Source: Alcanivorax sp. DG881
GTDB lineage: Bacteria > Pseudomonadota > Gammaproteobacteria > Pseudomonadales > Alcanivoracaceae
DNA length: 64,000 nt
Direction: 5' to 3'
Assembly (NCBI RefSeq): GCF_000155615.1
Contig: NZ_DS989915.1
Span: 909,398 to 973,397 of the forward strand
Made by a program: the position numbers and the translations under genes. The notes below the pieces were generated by a model that saw nothing but the letters and a program-made list of their open reading frames with translations, did no database searches and had not been told where the DNA came from. This document shows positions 34,528 through 42,773 of the stretch, in pieces. The stretch's first letter is position 1. The number at the start of each line of letters is the position of its first letter.

Positions 34528-35877
34528 TTATACAAGTGGCGGGGCAGGCAACCGCAGATGCACGCACAGGCCCGGGGTGCCGTTGTGTGCCCACAGCTCA
34601 CCGCCCAGCCGCTCTACCGCACGCCGGGCAATGCTCAACCCCAGCCCGAAGCCGCTACGGTCAGCCCGGGCGGCATCCAGACGCACAAAGGGCGCAAAGA
34701 TTCGGTCGAGCTTGTCGTCCGGCACCCCCGGCCCCTGATCCACTACCTGCAGGTGCCAGGCTCCCTCTTCCCATTGCCCAAGCAATTGCACGGACCCCTG
34801 CTCCGGGGAATGGCGAATGGCATTGCGGACCAGGTTCTCAAACACCTGGGCCAACACATTCAGGTTGCCGTACACCAGAGCGTCGTCCGGCAGCGCACAG
34901 GGGAAACGGCACTTGTCCCAACCACTTTCGAACGCCGCATTTTCAACAATCATCTCCCACAGCGCCGGCAACGACAGGGATTCCAGGCCGGAGGTTCCGG
35001 TGTCGGTGTCCTGCCATCCCAGTGCCAGAGTGTCATCGACCAGAGTGCGCATGTGGTGCAGCTCCTGCTCCACCCGCTGACGCAATTCGTTTTCGCTCAT
35101 CTGGCTTTCCAGCGCCACGGACAAACGGCTCAAGGGGGTGCGCAATTCATGGGACATGTCATTGAGCAGTTGCCGCTGGGTCTCCAGCATCCCGGACACC
35201 TGTTCCGCCATATGATTGAAACTGCGGGCCAGCTCCCCGAACTCATCCCCACGTGTTGCCAGCGGGCCGGTCACGCGTGCCTGGGTATCATCCTTGAAAC
35301 CCAACACTTGCGCCTGCAGAGCTTTCAAGGGCACACGAGCACGCCAGAACAACAGCCCACCCAGCAGTAACGCAGACAACGTGGGCATTCCCACCAGCAG
35401 CAGATTTTCGACCCAGGGCCAGTAGGTGCCCGGGCGCAAACGGGGAGGTAACTGCATCAGCAGGCTGCCCTGTTCCGGCGCGACGGGAAACGGCACGCCC
35501 AGGTACGGCATCTTCTTGCCGTAGCGAAAACTCATGCGGCTATCCACGCCACGCTGAAAGCGCAACCCGGCCCGTTCCTGCTCGGTCAACGGGACACTGC
35601 TCAGCGACTGGTCTGTGGCACTGATAACAGCGATGTCACCCGCTTCACGCGCCCTCATGTCCGCCAGCCACTGATCTACTCCCGCCTGGCCGCCGGTCAG
35701 CCAGGCCTGCTCCGCCGCCGCGGCATAACCTTGCATAATGGCAATCGCCCGCTCGTTCAACAGCTGGGCATCATCGCGCAGGACACCGGTAATACGCGTG
35801 CCTGCCACCATGGTAGTCACTGCGACAATCACCAGAACCAGCGCCAGGCGCCAAAGAAGGGAATAACGTTTCAACAT
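34528..35877 (-). CDS. pfeS: Sensor histidine kinase (PfeS-like)
   Basis: The product is 449 aa. ATG 35877 overlaps the response regulator stop in TGATG. Helix 1 (about 8-28) and helix 2 (about 160-182) flank a periplasmic sensor domain. A HAMP region (FWRARVPLKALQAQ) precedes the phospho-acceptor His in LNDMSHELRTPLSRL (about 247). HATPase boxes NLVRNAIRHS, DQGPGVPDD and GFGLGLSIARRA are intact. In the Pfe system the sensor detects the ferric siderophore in the periplasm and activates receptor expression; that function is inferred from gene order. Confidence 0.85.
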   Translation of the reverse strand: MLKRYSLLWRLALVLVIVAVTTMVAGTRITGVLRDDAQLLNERAIAIMQGYAAAAEQAWLTGGQAGVDQWLADMRAREAGDIAVISATDQSLSSVPLTEQERAGLRFQRGVDSRMSFRYGKKMPYLGVPFPVAPEQGSLLMQLPPRLRPGTYWPWVENLLLVGMPTLSALLLGGLLFWRARVPLKALQAQVLGFKDDTQARVTGPLATRGDEFGELARSFNHMAEQVSGMLETQRQLLNDMSHELRTPLSRLSVALESQMSENELRQRVEQELHHMRTLVDDTLALGWQDTDTGTSGLESLSLPALWEMIVENAAFESGWDKCRFPCALPDDALVYGNLNVLAQVFENLVRNAIRHSPEQGSVQLLGQWEEGAWHLQVVDQGPGVPDDKLDRIFAPFVRLDAARADRSGFGLGLSIARRAVERLGGELWAHNGTPGLCVHLRLPAPPLV

Positions 35878-36593
35878 CACAGAGCGTCGGTGATCAGGGT
35901 ATAGCCCTGCCCCCAGACTGTTCGCACCGCGGATTCCGGGGCGCCAACGTCACGCAATTTGCGGCGTACATGGCTGATGTGCAGATCCAGGCTACGGTCA
36001 TGGCGACCACAGCCCCGGTGCAACACCGCCTGGTAGAGGAAAGGTTTGCTGAGCACCGCATCACGGTGCTCCAGCAACACCTGAAGCAACCGGAATTCGG
36101 TGTTGGTGAGGCCCAGGTCCGTGTGCCGGTAAAACGCCACCATGTCATGCTCGCGCAGCACCAGCTTGCCCACGGATTCCAGCCCTTCGTCTTCCGGACG
36201 GACACGTTCCAGCGCCACCCGCCGCAACACCGCATCCGCCCGAACCGCCAATTCCGCCATGCTGAACGGCTTCGGGAGATAATCATCCGCCCCATTGATC
36301 AGGCCCTGAATACGGGCCTGCTCATCCCCCAACGCAGACACCACGATCACTGGCACCGGGCTTTGCTGGCGTAGGGCATTGAGCAGCTCCAGCCCATTAA
36401 GCCCGGGCAACAGGATATCCAGCAGCACCAAATCGTAGTCACCGGAGGCTGCCGCCTCCAGCCCCGCCGGGCCCTCCGCGCACAGGGATACCAGATAGTG
36501 ACGCTCGGAAAAGTAGTCACGCAGATGGCCGCTTAGTACCGCATCATCTTCGATGACCAGCAGGCGGGCAGGAATTTGGGCAATGGCATTCAT
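35877..36593 (-). CDS. pfeR: OmpR-family response regulator (PfeR-like)
   Basis: The product is 238 aa. The receiver has LLVIEDDAVL (about 12-20), the phospho-Asp in LVLLDILLPGLNG (about 58) and Lys in YLPKPFSMAEL (about 108). A winged-helix DNA-binding domain runs from about 140 to 235 (NTEFRLLQVLLEH, SLDLHISHVRRKL). It would activate the receptor gene. The Fur-box-like palindrome lies 6 bp before the start codon, so iron should repress the regulator and sensor genes. Confidence 0.87.
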   Translation of the reverse strand: MNAIAQIPARLLVIEDDAVLSGHLRDYFSERHYLVSLCAEGPAGLEAAASGDYDLVLLDILLPGLNGLELLNALRQQSPVPVIVVSALGDEQARIQGLINGADDYLPKPFSMAELAVRADAVLRRVALERVRPEDEGLESVGKLVLREHDMVAFYRHTDLGLTNTEFRLLQVLLEHRDAVLSKPFLYQAVLHRGCGRHDRSLDLHISHVRRKLRDVGAPESAVRTVWGQGYTLITDAL

Positions 36594-36598
36594 TCACG

Positions 36599-36617
36599 AA
36601 TGATAAGAATTATCATT
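36599..36617. promoter_or_regulatory. Strong Fur-box-like palindrome before pfeR
   Basis: AATGATAAGAATTATCATT contains TGATAA...TTATCA arms and closely fits the Fur consensus. It begins 6 bp upstream of the pfeR-like start and also lies about 140 bp before the divergent PepSY-protein gene. Confidence 0.8.
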
Positions 36618-36698
36618 AAGGCAGGCCAGCTTTTTATTGAATAGAATTCACTCAACCCCGCCTGTCATTACATTCTTTACGAAGATTGCTGTATTTAA

Positions 36699-36717
36699 AC
36701 ATAACCATTCTCATTAA
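36699..36717. promoter_or_regulatory. Second Fur-box-like site, facing the PepSY operon
   Basis: ACATAACCATTCTCATTAA includes, on the opposite strand, AATGAGAATGGTTAT, a recognisable Fur-box half arrangement. It lies 37 bp upstream of the GTG start at 36754. Confidence 0.5.
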
Positions 36718-36753
36718 CATCTCCCCCTCTGCTGCGAACGACCGAACGCCACC

Positions 36754-37359
36754 GTGAATAAAAAACGCAAAGCCTTCTGGCTGAAACAACTCCATCAATG
36801 GCACTGGGTGACCTCTGCGATCTGCCTGATCAGCCTAGTGTTGTTCAGCCTGACCGGGATCACCCTCAACCACGCCAGCCAGATCAGTGCCGACCCGGTC
36901 ATCCGCGAGCATCAGGGTGAGCTACCCGCCGAACTGTTATCCGCGCTCGCGGAGCAAAAGAACGGCCAGCTGCCCGCCGCCGTCCAGCAATGGCTGGCGC
37001 AGAAAATGGATTTGCAGCACACCGGCGGAGAGCCGGAATGGGCCGCCGACGAGATCTACCTGCCCATGCCTCGCCCCGGCGGCGATGCCTGGCTGGCCAT
37101 TGATATGAATAACGGCACGGTACTCGCAGAAACCACAGACCGGGGCTGGATCGCCTTTTTCAATGACCTGCACAAAGGCCGCCACACCGGCACCGTGTGG
37201 ATCTGGTTTATCGATATTTTTGCCGTGGCCAGCCTGCTTTTCGCGTTCACCGGCCTGGGCCTGATGATGCTTCACGCCAAACGGCGCCCGGCCACCTGGC
37301 CGGTCACCGTGGCCGGGCTGGTGCTGCCCTGGTTGTTGATCGTGTTTTTCATGCACTAA
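36754..37359 (+). CDS. PepSY-associated inner-membrane protein
   Basis: The product is 201 aa from GTG 36754. An N-terminal amphipathic/hydrophobic segment (LKQLHQWHWVTSAICL, about 10-40) contains the conserved His of PepSY_TM proteins, then a periplasmic domain, then HKGRHTGTVWIWFIDIFA and two C-terminal helices (about 150-200). Conserved histidines on the helices (HQWHW, LNHA, DLHKGRHTG) suggest haem or metal binding. It is the first gene of a three-gene operon. Relatives accompany siderophore uptake and may act as ferric reductases; that role is inference. Confidence 0.8.
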   Translation: MNKKRKAFWLKQLHQWHWVTSAICLISLVLFSLTGITLNHASQISADPVIREHQGELPAELLSALAEQKNGQLPAAVQQWLAQKMDLQHTGGEPEWAADEIYLPMPRPGGDAWLAIDMNNGTVLAETTDRGWIAFFNDLHKGRHTGTVWIWFIDIFAVASLLFAFTGLGLMMLHAKRRPATWPVTVAGLVLPWLLIVFFMH

Positions 37360-37392
37360 ACACCGCCATTTAAGACAAGAAAGGACCTTCCC

Positions 37393-37884
37393 ATGCGCTT
37401 GCGTTACCTCGCTCTGCTCCCCCTGCTAACCAGCCAGGCCCTCGCGGATACCTTTTCGGTGGACGTGGAAGTCCCGCGCAAGCGCGTGGCCGAATACCAC
37501 GCCCCCTATGTGGCCTTCTGGGTGGAAAACGCCGACCGCAGCACCCTGGAACCACTGGGGCTGTGGTACGACGACCAGGAAAAATGGCTCAAGGATATCC
37601 GCCAGTGGTGGCGACGCACCGGTCGCAGCCAGTCCGCCCCCTATGACGGCCTCACCGGCGCCACCCGCTCACCGGGCACGCACACCGTGGATTTCAGCAA
37701 ACTGGACGCCCTGCAATCCCTGCCCGCCGGTGAGTACACCCTGGTGGTAGAAGCCGCCCGGGAAGTGGGGGGCCGCGAAGTGGTGAAACTGCCCTTCCGA
37801 TGGCCAGCCGAAAAAACACTGCAGCAACAACAGGTTAAAGGCACCGACGAACTGGGCACCGTGACCCTGACCGTCTCTCAATAA
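37393..37884 (+). CDS. DUF2271 periplasmic protein
   Basis: The product is 163 aa. A signal peptide ends ALA/DTFSVD near residue 19. The Ig-like mature domain has YVAFWVENADRSTLEPLGLW and TGATRSPGTHTVDF, characteristic of DUF2271. It is 34 bp downstream of the PepSY-protein gene and 26 bp upstream of the DUF4198 gene. These three families travel together in iron-regulated loci. The molecular role is unknown; it may be an exported redox or metal-binding partner. Confidence 0.82.
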   Translation: MRLRYLALLPLLTSQALADTFSVDVEVPRKRVAEYHAPYVAFWVENADRSTLEPLGLWYDDQEKWLKDIRQWWRRTGRSQSAPYDGLTGATRSPGTHTVDFSKLDALQSLPAGEYTLVVEAAREVGGREVVKLPFRWPAEKTLQQQQVKGTDELGTVTLTVSQ

Positions 37885-37909
37885 CACCGACTACTCAAGG
37901 AGCACCACC

Positions 37910-38722
37910 ATGATCCGAGTCCGTTTCCATCAAGCCGCACTGGCCGCCCTGGTGCTGGCCACCGCCCTGCCCGCCCAGGCCCACAAACTGTGGCTACTGC
38001 CCAGCCATACCACCGTGTCCGAACCCCAGTGGATTACCGTGGACGCCAGCATTTCCAATGAGATCTTCGGTTTCGAGCGGGCCTACCCCGTCGACGGTCT
38101 GCAAGTCACCGGCCCCGACGGCAAGCCCGCCACCGTGGACAACGCCACCAGGATGCACACCCGCAGCGTGTTTGACGTACAGCTGGAACAGGAAGGCAGC
38201 TACCGGATCAGCGTGGCCCAGCCCGGCTATTTCGTGTCCTATAAAGTGGATGGCGAACGCCAGCGCAGCCGGGGCAAAGACGCGGACAAGCTGCTGGCAG
38301 AGCTGCCCAAAGACGCCACTGACGTCAAACTGCTGGAAGTGCTCAACCGTCTGGAAACCTATGCCACCCTGGGCGCGCCCAACAAAACCGGCCTGAAACC
38401 CACCGGCAAAGGCCTGGAGCTGGAACTGCTGACCCACCCCAATGACCTCTACGCTGGCGAAACCGCCCAGTGGAAACTGCTGCTGGACGGCAAAGCGGCT
38501 GCCGGCATCAAGGTGGAACTGGTTCCCGGCGGCACCCGCTACCGTGACAGTCAGGAAAACTGGTCCGTCACCAGCGATGACAAGGGCATCGTCAACATCC
38601 AGTGGCCCGCCGCTGGCCGTTACTTCCTGGAAGCAGGCACCGGCAACAAGAACGCCAGCAACCCCAAAGCCGCCGAGCGCTACCTGCAGTATCTGGGCAC
38701 CGTTGAAGTGCTGCCCATGTAA
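37910..38722 (+). CDS. DUF4198 (NikM-like) periplasmic metal-uptake accessory protein
   Basis: The product is 270 aa. The signal peptide ends AQA/HKLWLLPS, leaving an N-terminal His that can bind metal, as in DUF4198/NikM-like proteins. The body has beta-sandwich repeats: VDASISNEIFGFERAYP, YRISVAQPGYFVSYK and DLYAGETAQWKLLLDGKAA. It closes the Fur-box-associated operon. Relatives assist nickel, cobalt or iron import. Iron is inferred here from the operators. Confidence 0.82.
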   Translation: MIRVRFHQAALAALVLATALPAQAHKLWLLPSHTTVSEPQWITVDASISNEIFGFERAYPVDGLQVTGPDGKPATVDNATRMHTRSVFDVQLEQEGSYRISVAQPGYFVSYKVDGERQRSRGKDADKLLAELPKDATDVKLLEVLNRLETYATLGAPNKTGLKPTGKGLELELLTHPNDLYAGETAQWKLLLDGKAAAGIKVELVPGGTRYRDSQENWSVTSDDKGIVNIQWPAAGRYFLEAGTGNKNASNPKAAERYLQYLGTVEVLPM

Positions 38723-38963
38723 GCGAGCTCTAACGTGGCCCCGCCCAACCGGGCGAGGCCACCCCAAAGCCGCCAATTTCGTACCGTTCAGCCCTGAGCC
38801 CTGCCCATATTCCCGCGCTTGCACCCTCTGAGCCAGCCGGGCTGCCCGCTTTCATCTCACCTTGGTGATTGGCGAAAAAACGTGCAATTTGCGCATTAGC
38901 TGCGTATACTCCGCGCCCTCGCCGACCCTCGCTCGGCCCCTCCCCCTAATCCATAGGTACTAC

Positions 38964-40619
38964 ATGTCAGATTCCCGTTCCGGGTTCGCCTCTTTAGGCC
39001 TGCCCGAGGTTCTGCTCACTGCGATCGCCCGTCAGGGCTTCGAGCAGCCTTCGCCGATTCAGGCGCAAGCCATCCCGCTGTTGCTGGATGGACACGATCT
39101 TCTGGGCCAAGCACAAACCGGCACAGGTAAAACGGCTGCGTTTGCATTGCCCCTTTTGGCCCGTCTGGATCCGGCCCTGCGTGAACCGCAGATGCTGATC
39201 CTGGCCCCTACCCGCGAGCTGGCTATCCAGGTCGCCACTGCGTGTGAAGAATTTGCCAAAGACATCAAAGGTCTGCAGGTTCTGCCCATTTACGGCGGCG
39301 GTGAATACCGCACCCAGCTGAAAGGCCTGCGCGGCGGCGCCCAGGTTATTGTCGGCACCCCCGGCCGCGTCATGGATCACATGGAACGCGGCTCCATGAA
39401 ACTGAACAACCTGAAAGCCCTGGTGCTGGATGAAGCCGATGAAATGCTCCGCATGGGCTTCATCGACGATGTGAAATGGGTACTCGAACGTACTCCCGAT
39501 GACTGTCAGCTGGCGCTGTTCTCCGCCACCATGCCGCCGGTCATTCGCAAGGTTGCCGACCAACACCTCAAGCAACCCAAACTGGTTCGCATCGACAATG
39601 GCGGCGCCACCACCGGCACCACCATCCGCCAGCGTTACTGGCCGGTGGCCGGGCTGAACAAGCTGGACGCCGTGTGCCGGATTCTGGAAGCCGAAGAACA
39701 CGATGCCGTGCTGGTTTTCGTGCGCACCAAGCAGGCCACTCTGGAACTGGCTGAGCAGCTGAACCGTCGCGGCCTGCGTGCCGAAGCCCTGAACGGCGAT
39801 ATTCCCCAGCAGCAACGGGAAAAAACCGTACAGCGCCTGAAAGACAAGCGTTTTGACCTCCTGATCGCCACCGACGTGGTCGCTCGCGGTCTGGACGTGC
39901 CGCGGATCACCCACGTGGTGAACTACGACATGCCCGGCGACCCGGAAGCCTACGTGCACCGCATTGGCCGTACCGGCCGTGCCGGCCGCCAGGGTGACGC
40001 CATCCTGTTTGTGGCCCGTCGCGAGCAACACGTGCTGCGTCAGATCGAGCGCATTACCCGTCAGAGCATCGAAAAGATGGCGCTGCCGTCCGTGGATGAC
40101 CTGAATGCCAAGCGCATTGCCCGCTTCCAGGAACAGCTGGCTGGCTTCACCTCTGGAGCCAACGTTGACGAAGCCCGTGCGCTGGTCAACCAGCTGCGTG
40201 ACGCCATGGACATCAGCGACAACGACATGGCTGCCGCCCTGGCCACCATGATGTTCAAGCGTGAGCCGCTGATCCTGAAAGAACCGAAAATGGTGAAAGA
40301 GCCGCGCCGTCGCGAGTCCGCCCATGTGGGTGGCCGCCGTGAAGAGCGCAACCCGCGTAACCGGAACGACAAGGGTCGCAGCGACAAGACCATGCGCCGC
40401 TACCGGATCAAAGTTGGCCACGACCACGGCGTGAAACCGGGCAACATCGTTGGCGCCATTGCCAACGAAGCCAAACTGCCCAGCCGCCTGATCGGTCCGA
40501 TCAAGATCCACCAGGACCACAGCACCGTGGAACTGCCAGAAGATCTGTCACCAAAGCAGCTGCACGTGATCCGCACCGCGCGGGTCTGCCAGCAGGCTCT
40601 GGATCTGGAAATGGTGTAA
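38964..40619 (+). CDS. deaD: DEAD-box RNA helicase, DeaD/CsdA type
   Basis: The product is 551 aa. ATG 38964 starts MSDSRSGFASLGLP; the frame extending to 38862 lacks a ribosome site. All core motifs are present: Q motif GFEQPSPIQAQAIP (about 22-35), AQTGTGKT (about 50), PTRELA, VLDEADEMLRMGFIDDV, SATMPP, and HRIGRTGRAG (about 332). A basic linker follows and then a DbpA-type RNA-binding domain (about 475-551, RYRIKVGHDHGVKPGNIVGAI). It unwinds RNA duplexes in ribosome assembly and mRNA decay, especially in the cold. Confidence 0.93.
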   Translation: MSDSRSGFASLGLPEVLLTAIARQGFEQPSPIQAQAIPLLLDGHDLLGQAQTGTGKTAAFALPLLARLDPALREPQMLILAPTRELAIQVATACEEFAKDIKGLQVLPIYGGGEYRTQLKGLRGGAQVIVGTPGRVMDHMERGSMKLNNLKALVLDEADEMLRMGFIDDVKWVLERTPDDCQLALFSATMPPVIRKVADQHLKQPKLVRIDNGGATTGTTIRQRYWPVAGLNKLDAVCRILEAEEHDAVLVFVRTKQATLELAEQLNRRGLRAEALNGDIPQQQREKTVQRLKDKRFDLLIATDVVARGLDVPRITHVVNYDMPGDPEAYVHRIGRTGRAGRQGDAILFVARREQHVLRQIERITRQSIEKMALPSVDDLNAKRIARFQEQLAGFTSGANVDEARALVNQLRDAMDISDNDMAAALATMMFKREPLILKEPKMVKEPRRRESAHVGGRREERNPRNRNDKGRSDKTMRRYRIKVGHDHGVKPGNIVGAIANEAKLPSRLIGPIKIHQDHSTVELPEDLSPKQLHVIRTARVCQQALDLEMV

Positions 40620-40625
40620 GAAGAG

Positions 40626-40662
40626 ACGCAGCACGCTTCACGCAACACGCTGCAACACGAAA
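40626..40662. repeat. Degenerate short-period repeat after the helicase gene
   Basis: Imperfect repeats of a CACGCTTCACG / CACGCTGCAACACG type begin 6 bp after the stop codon. Related sequences follow stop codons at 41769, 50567 and 63880. Confidence 0.45.
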
Positions 40663-40708
40663 GTCGTTAATTCGTGATTGAGAGGCCCAGCTCCGCGCCG
40701 GGTTCTAT

Positions 40709-40746
40709 ACAAAAAAACCGCGCCCGAAAGGGTGCGGTTTTTTTGT
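40709..40746. terminator. Bidirectional rho-independent terminator
   Basis: ACCGCGCCC / GGGTGCGGT forms a stem (one G-T pair) with a GAAA tetraloop, flanked by A7 and T7. It serves the helicase and dodecin genes. Confidence 0.9.
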
Positions 40747-40771
40747 GGCTTCTAGCGTCCGGCGTCCAATT

Positions 40772-40987
40772 TCAGGATCCGGAAATTCTGAAGCCGACCT
40801 TCAACGTCACCTGATAATGCCCCACCTTGCCATTCTCGATATGGCCGCGGGTTTCGGTTACCTCGAACCAGTCCATCAACTCCAGGCTTTCACTGGCCGT
40901 GACCAGCGCATTCTCGATGGCGTCTTCAATGGTGGTGCGAGACGACCCGACTAATTCAACCTTCTTGTAGACATGATGGTCAGACAT
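40772..40987 (-). CDS. Dodecin (flavin-binding dodecamer)
   Basis: The product is 71 aa. ATG 40987 follows AAAAGGAGAGCA; the upstream extension to 41044 is rejected. The sequence [20 protein letters not shown], the Trp/Glu in [16 protein letters not shown] and [13 protein letters not shown] match dodecin throughout, with the Trp that stacks flavin. Dodecins store or buffer FMN and related flavins in a hollow 12-mer. It stands alone between two transcription units. Confidence 0.93.
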   Translation of the reverse strand: MSDHHVYKKVELVGSSRTTIEDAIENALVTASESLELMDWFEVTETRGHIENGKVGHYQVTLKVGFRISGS

Positions 40988-41253
40988 GACTGCTCTCCTT
41001 TTCGGTACATGTTCCATGTGTCTGAGCGGCAAAACATCCCTCACCGGAAACGCTCTGCCCTCATCCTTCTTCTTTCATCTGTGACACCGAAGCCGGCAGA
41101 TTACAAGGGGGCGTTTTTGCCCAGTCGGTCAAAGAATCGCCATTGGTTATAGAACCGGGGCATTGAAAGCCGCCACCATTTCCCTCATAACAAGAGGTGA
41201 AGCACTTGGTCATCGTCCAACCGTTTATTCCAACCCCCACAGGAGGACGCGCG

Positions 41254-41769
41254 ATGGATATGCATAAAATGACACCCTGGAACTGGCTTCGTCAGGAGGG
41301 CAACCGCGAGCGGCCTCTCCCGCAACGACAACCCGGCCACCCCTTGTTGCGCTGGGAACGTGAGTTCGACAACTGGTTCGAACAGATGCTTGGCGACATG
41401 GCCTGGACGACCCCGGCGCCACACGCCCAACCCAACGCCCCCTTGCGCCCTAACCTGGATATTCTGGAGCGCGACGACCACTACCTGATTACCGCGGAAT
41501 TACCCGGCGTGGAGAAATCCGATCTGGATGTGACGCTGAACAACAACATGTTGCTAATCAGCGGCAGCAAAACCCCCATCCAGGAAAATGACCGCGACGG
41601 CTACCATTATAGTGAGCGCCGTTTCGGGCCCTTCCAGCGCATGCTGACATTGCCGGCCGATGCGGATGCCGAACAAATGAATGCCGTCTTCCACAACGGG
41701 GTACTGTCACTCAGCATCCCTCGCCACGAGCACCATCACCAGGGCAGCCGACGTATCGAGATTCATTGA
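41254..41769 (+). CDS. Small heat-shock protein (Hsp20 / alpha-crystallin)
   Basis: The product is 171 aa. ATG 41254 lies behind AGGAGGACGC, a near-ideal ribosome site. The alpha-crystallin domain spans about 67-165: RPNLDILERDDHYLITAELP, NNNMLLISGSK and FHNGVLSLSIPR, the last holding the conserved GxLxxxxP region. It has a short IEIH tail. It is an ATP-independent holdase that prevents aggregation. I see no convincing heat-shock sigma promoter in the upstream 200 bp. Confidence 0.9.
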   Translation: MDMHKMTPWNWLRQEGNRERPLPQRQPGHPLLRWEREFDNWFEQMLGDMAWTTPAPHAQPNAPLRPNLDILERDDHYLITAELPGVEKSDLDVTLNNNMLLISGSKTPIQENDRDGYHYSERRFGPFQRMLTLPADADAEQMNAVFHNGVLSLSIPRHEHHHQGSRRIEIH

Positions 41770-41772
41770 TTG

Positions 41773-41815
41773 AGGAGACGCAACAGGCTGCACGCTTCAA
41801 GCAACAACGCGAAGA
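41773..41815. repeat. Degenerate short-period repeat after the Hsp20 gene
   Basis: The sequence GAGACGCAACAGGCTGCACG with CTTCAAGCAACAACGCG begins 4 bp past the stop codon and resembles those at 40626 and 50571. Confidence 0.4.
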
Positions 41816-41835
41816 ACCGGTGTGTCTCTATTGAC

Positions 41836-41875
41836 GTCACGGCCCGCGCTCCATACCTGCTCGCGGGGCCGTGAC
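41836..41875. other. Strong isolated hairpin
   Basis: GTCACGGCCCGCG (41836-41848) pairs with CGCGGGGCCGTGAC (41862-41875) with one bulge. It has no T-tract and lies 160 bp before the next gene, so it is not an ordinary terminator. It could be part of a 5' leader or a small RNA. Confidence 0.45.
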
Positions 41876-42030
41876 CGGAGTAATCCGTCAACCATGTTGA
41901 AGGTCGCCCGGCCCGCACCGGAACCATACTCAGCCCATGGATTCAGCCTCATTGCCGGGGTTTCACGGCATCATCACCAAACAACACGGGTAATCAGGAA
42001 CTCTACTGGCCAGCCACGGAGAACCCGGCG

Positions 42031-42501
42031 ATGCGTCTGCGCTTACTCACCCCCAGAAGCGGGGGCAACAAAGCCGTCAACACGCGGCAACGTCATTACC
42101 TTCTTGCCGGCGCTGTCTGCGCCATGGCGCTGGGCTTTACGGCGCCCCTCCATGCGGAGAACAGCGCCGTTCTGCGTTTTGATACGCCACTGGCGATTAC
42201 CGACAATGCCGACTTTGATCGGGATAACCCGCTGGAACCGGACAGCAGCAGTTTTATCCTGCTGGACGCCAGCAGCCTGAGCAGTGATAGCGGTGAACGA
42301 TGGGCACTGGTTGCCTTGCAAAACGATGCCGGCGGCCAACGCATTCTGCGTGACGACTATCTGGTGGCGGAATTCGCCAACGGCGACCGCCGCCACGCCA
42401 GCAACCTGGAAGGCTCGTTCGCCGCCGGGGAGCAACAGCGCAAGATGGCTTTTTTCGGTTACCACCGCTTTCCCATCCTGCGCGTCTTTACACAACAGTA
42501 G
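42031..42501 (+). CDS. Exported protein of unknown function
   Basis: The product is 156 aa. A long basic N-terminus (MRLRLLTPRSGGNKAVNTRQ) precedes a hydrophobic signal core (about 25-40) and a PLHA/ENSAVLRF cleavage site. The mature 115 residues are soluble, acidic and serine-rich (DSSSFILLDASSLSSDSGERW), ending AFFGYHRFPILRVFTQQ. No cysteine, lipobox or known motif is present. It is preceded by an isolated hairpin and followed by repeat copy C. I do not recognise the family. Confidence 0.6.
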   Translation: MRLRLLTPRSGGNKAVNTRQRHYLLAGAVCAMALGFTAPLHAENSAVLRFDTPLAITDNADFDRDNPLEPDSSSFILLDASSLSSDSGERWALVALQNDAGGQRILRDDYLVAEFANGDRRHASNLEGSFAAGEQQRKMAFFGYHRFPILRVFTQQ

Positions 42502-42589
42502 GTCGGTTTAGGCTCAGCCGTAAACCGACAGAGGTGTCGACTTACGGCCTTCGGCCTCTCTGTGCCCTTGGGTAAAGTCGACCGACAAG

Positions 42590-42762
42590 ATTTATAGCGA
42601 AGAGCCGGACGCCAAAGGCCTGATGCCCGACAAACCAAAACTAGCCACCACGGCTCGGCTGTCTAACCAACACGTTTTCAGGAAGTCGCCGCCGCTTTTA
42701 TCCTTAGATTTTAAGCGTCAACCGTCAGGCTTTTGGCGTCATGCGTCATGCGTCATTTATCA
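42590..42762. repeat. Dispersed inverted-repeat element, copy C (diverged)
   Basis: The left end (TTTATAGCGAAGAGCCGG, then GACGCCAAAGGCCTGATG) recalls the left ends of copies A and B. The tail AAGCGTCAACCGTCAGGC resembles that of copy B. The arms are inverted: GACGCCAAAGGCCTG near 42610 against CAGGCTTTTGGCGTC near 42730. A CGTCATG triplication follows. It again separates converging genes. Confidence 0.45.
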
Positions 42763-42773
42763 GCCGCTCTATG

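Noticed and set aside
38994..40520. 508-codon open frame antisense to the helicase gene
   Set aside because: It is the mirror frame of a strongly biased real gene (Val/Gly/His-rich translation, no family motifs, no ribosome site). The DEAD-box gene on the plus strand has every expected motif.
41822..42280. 152-codon plus-strand frame overlapping the exported protein at 42031
   Set aside because: It overlaps in another frame, lacks a ribosome site and covers the isolated hairpin. The signal-peptide-bearing frame is the better gene.
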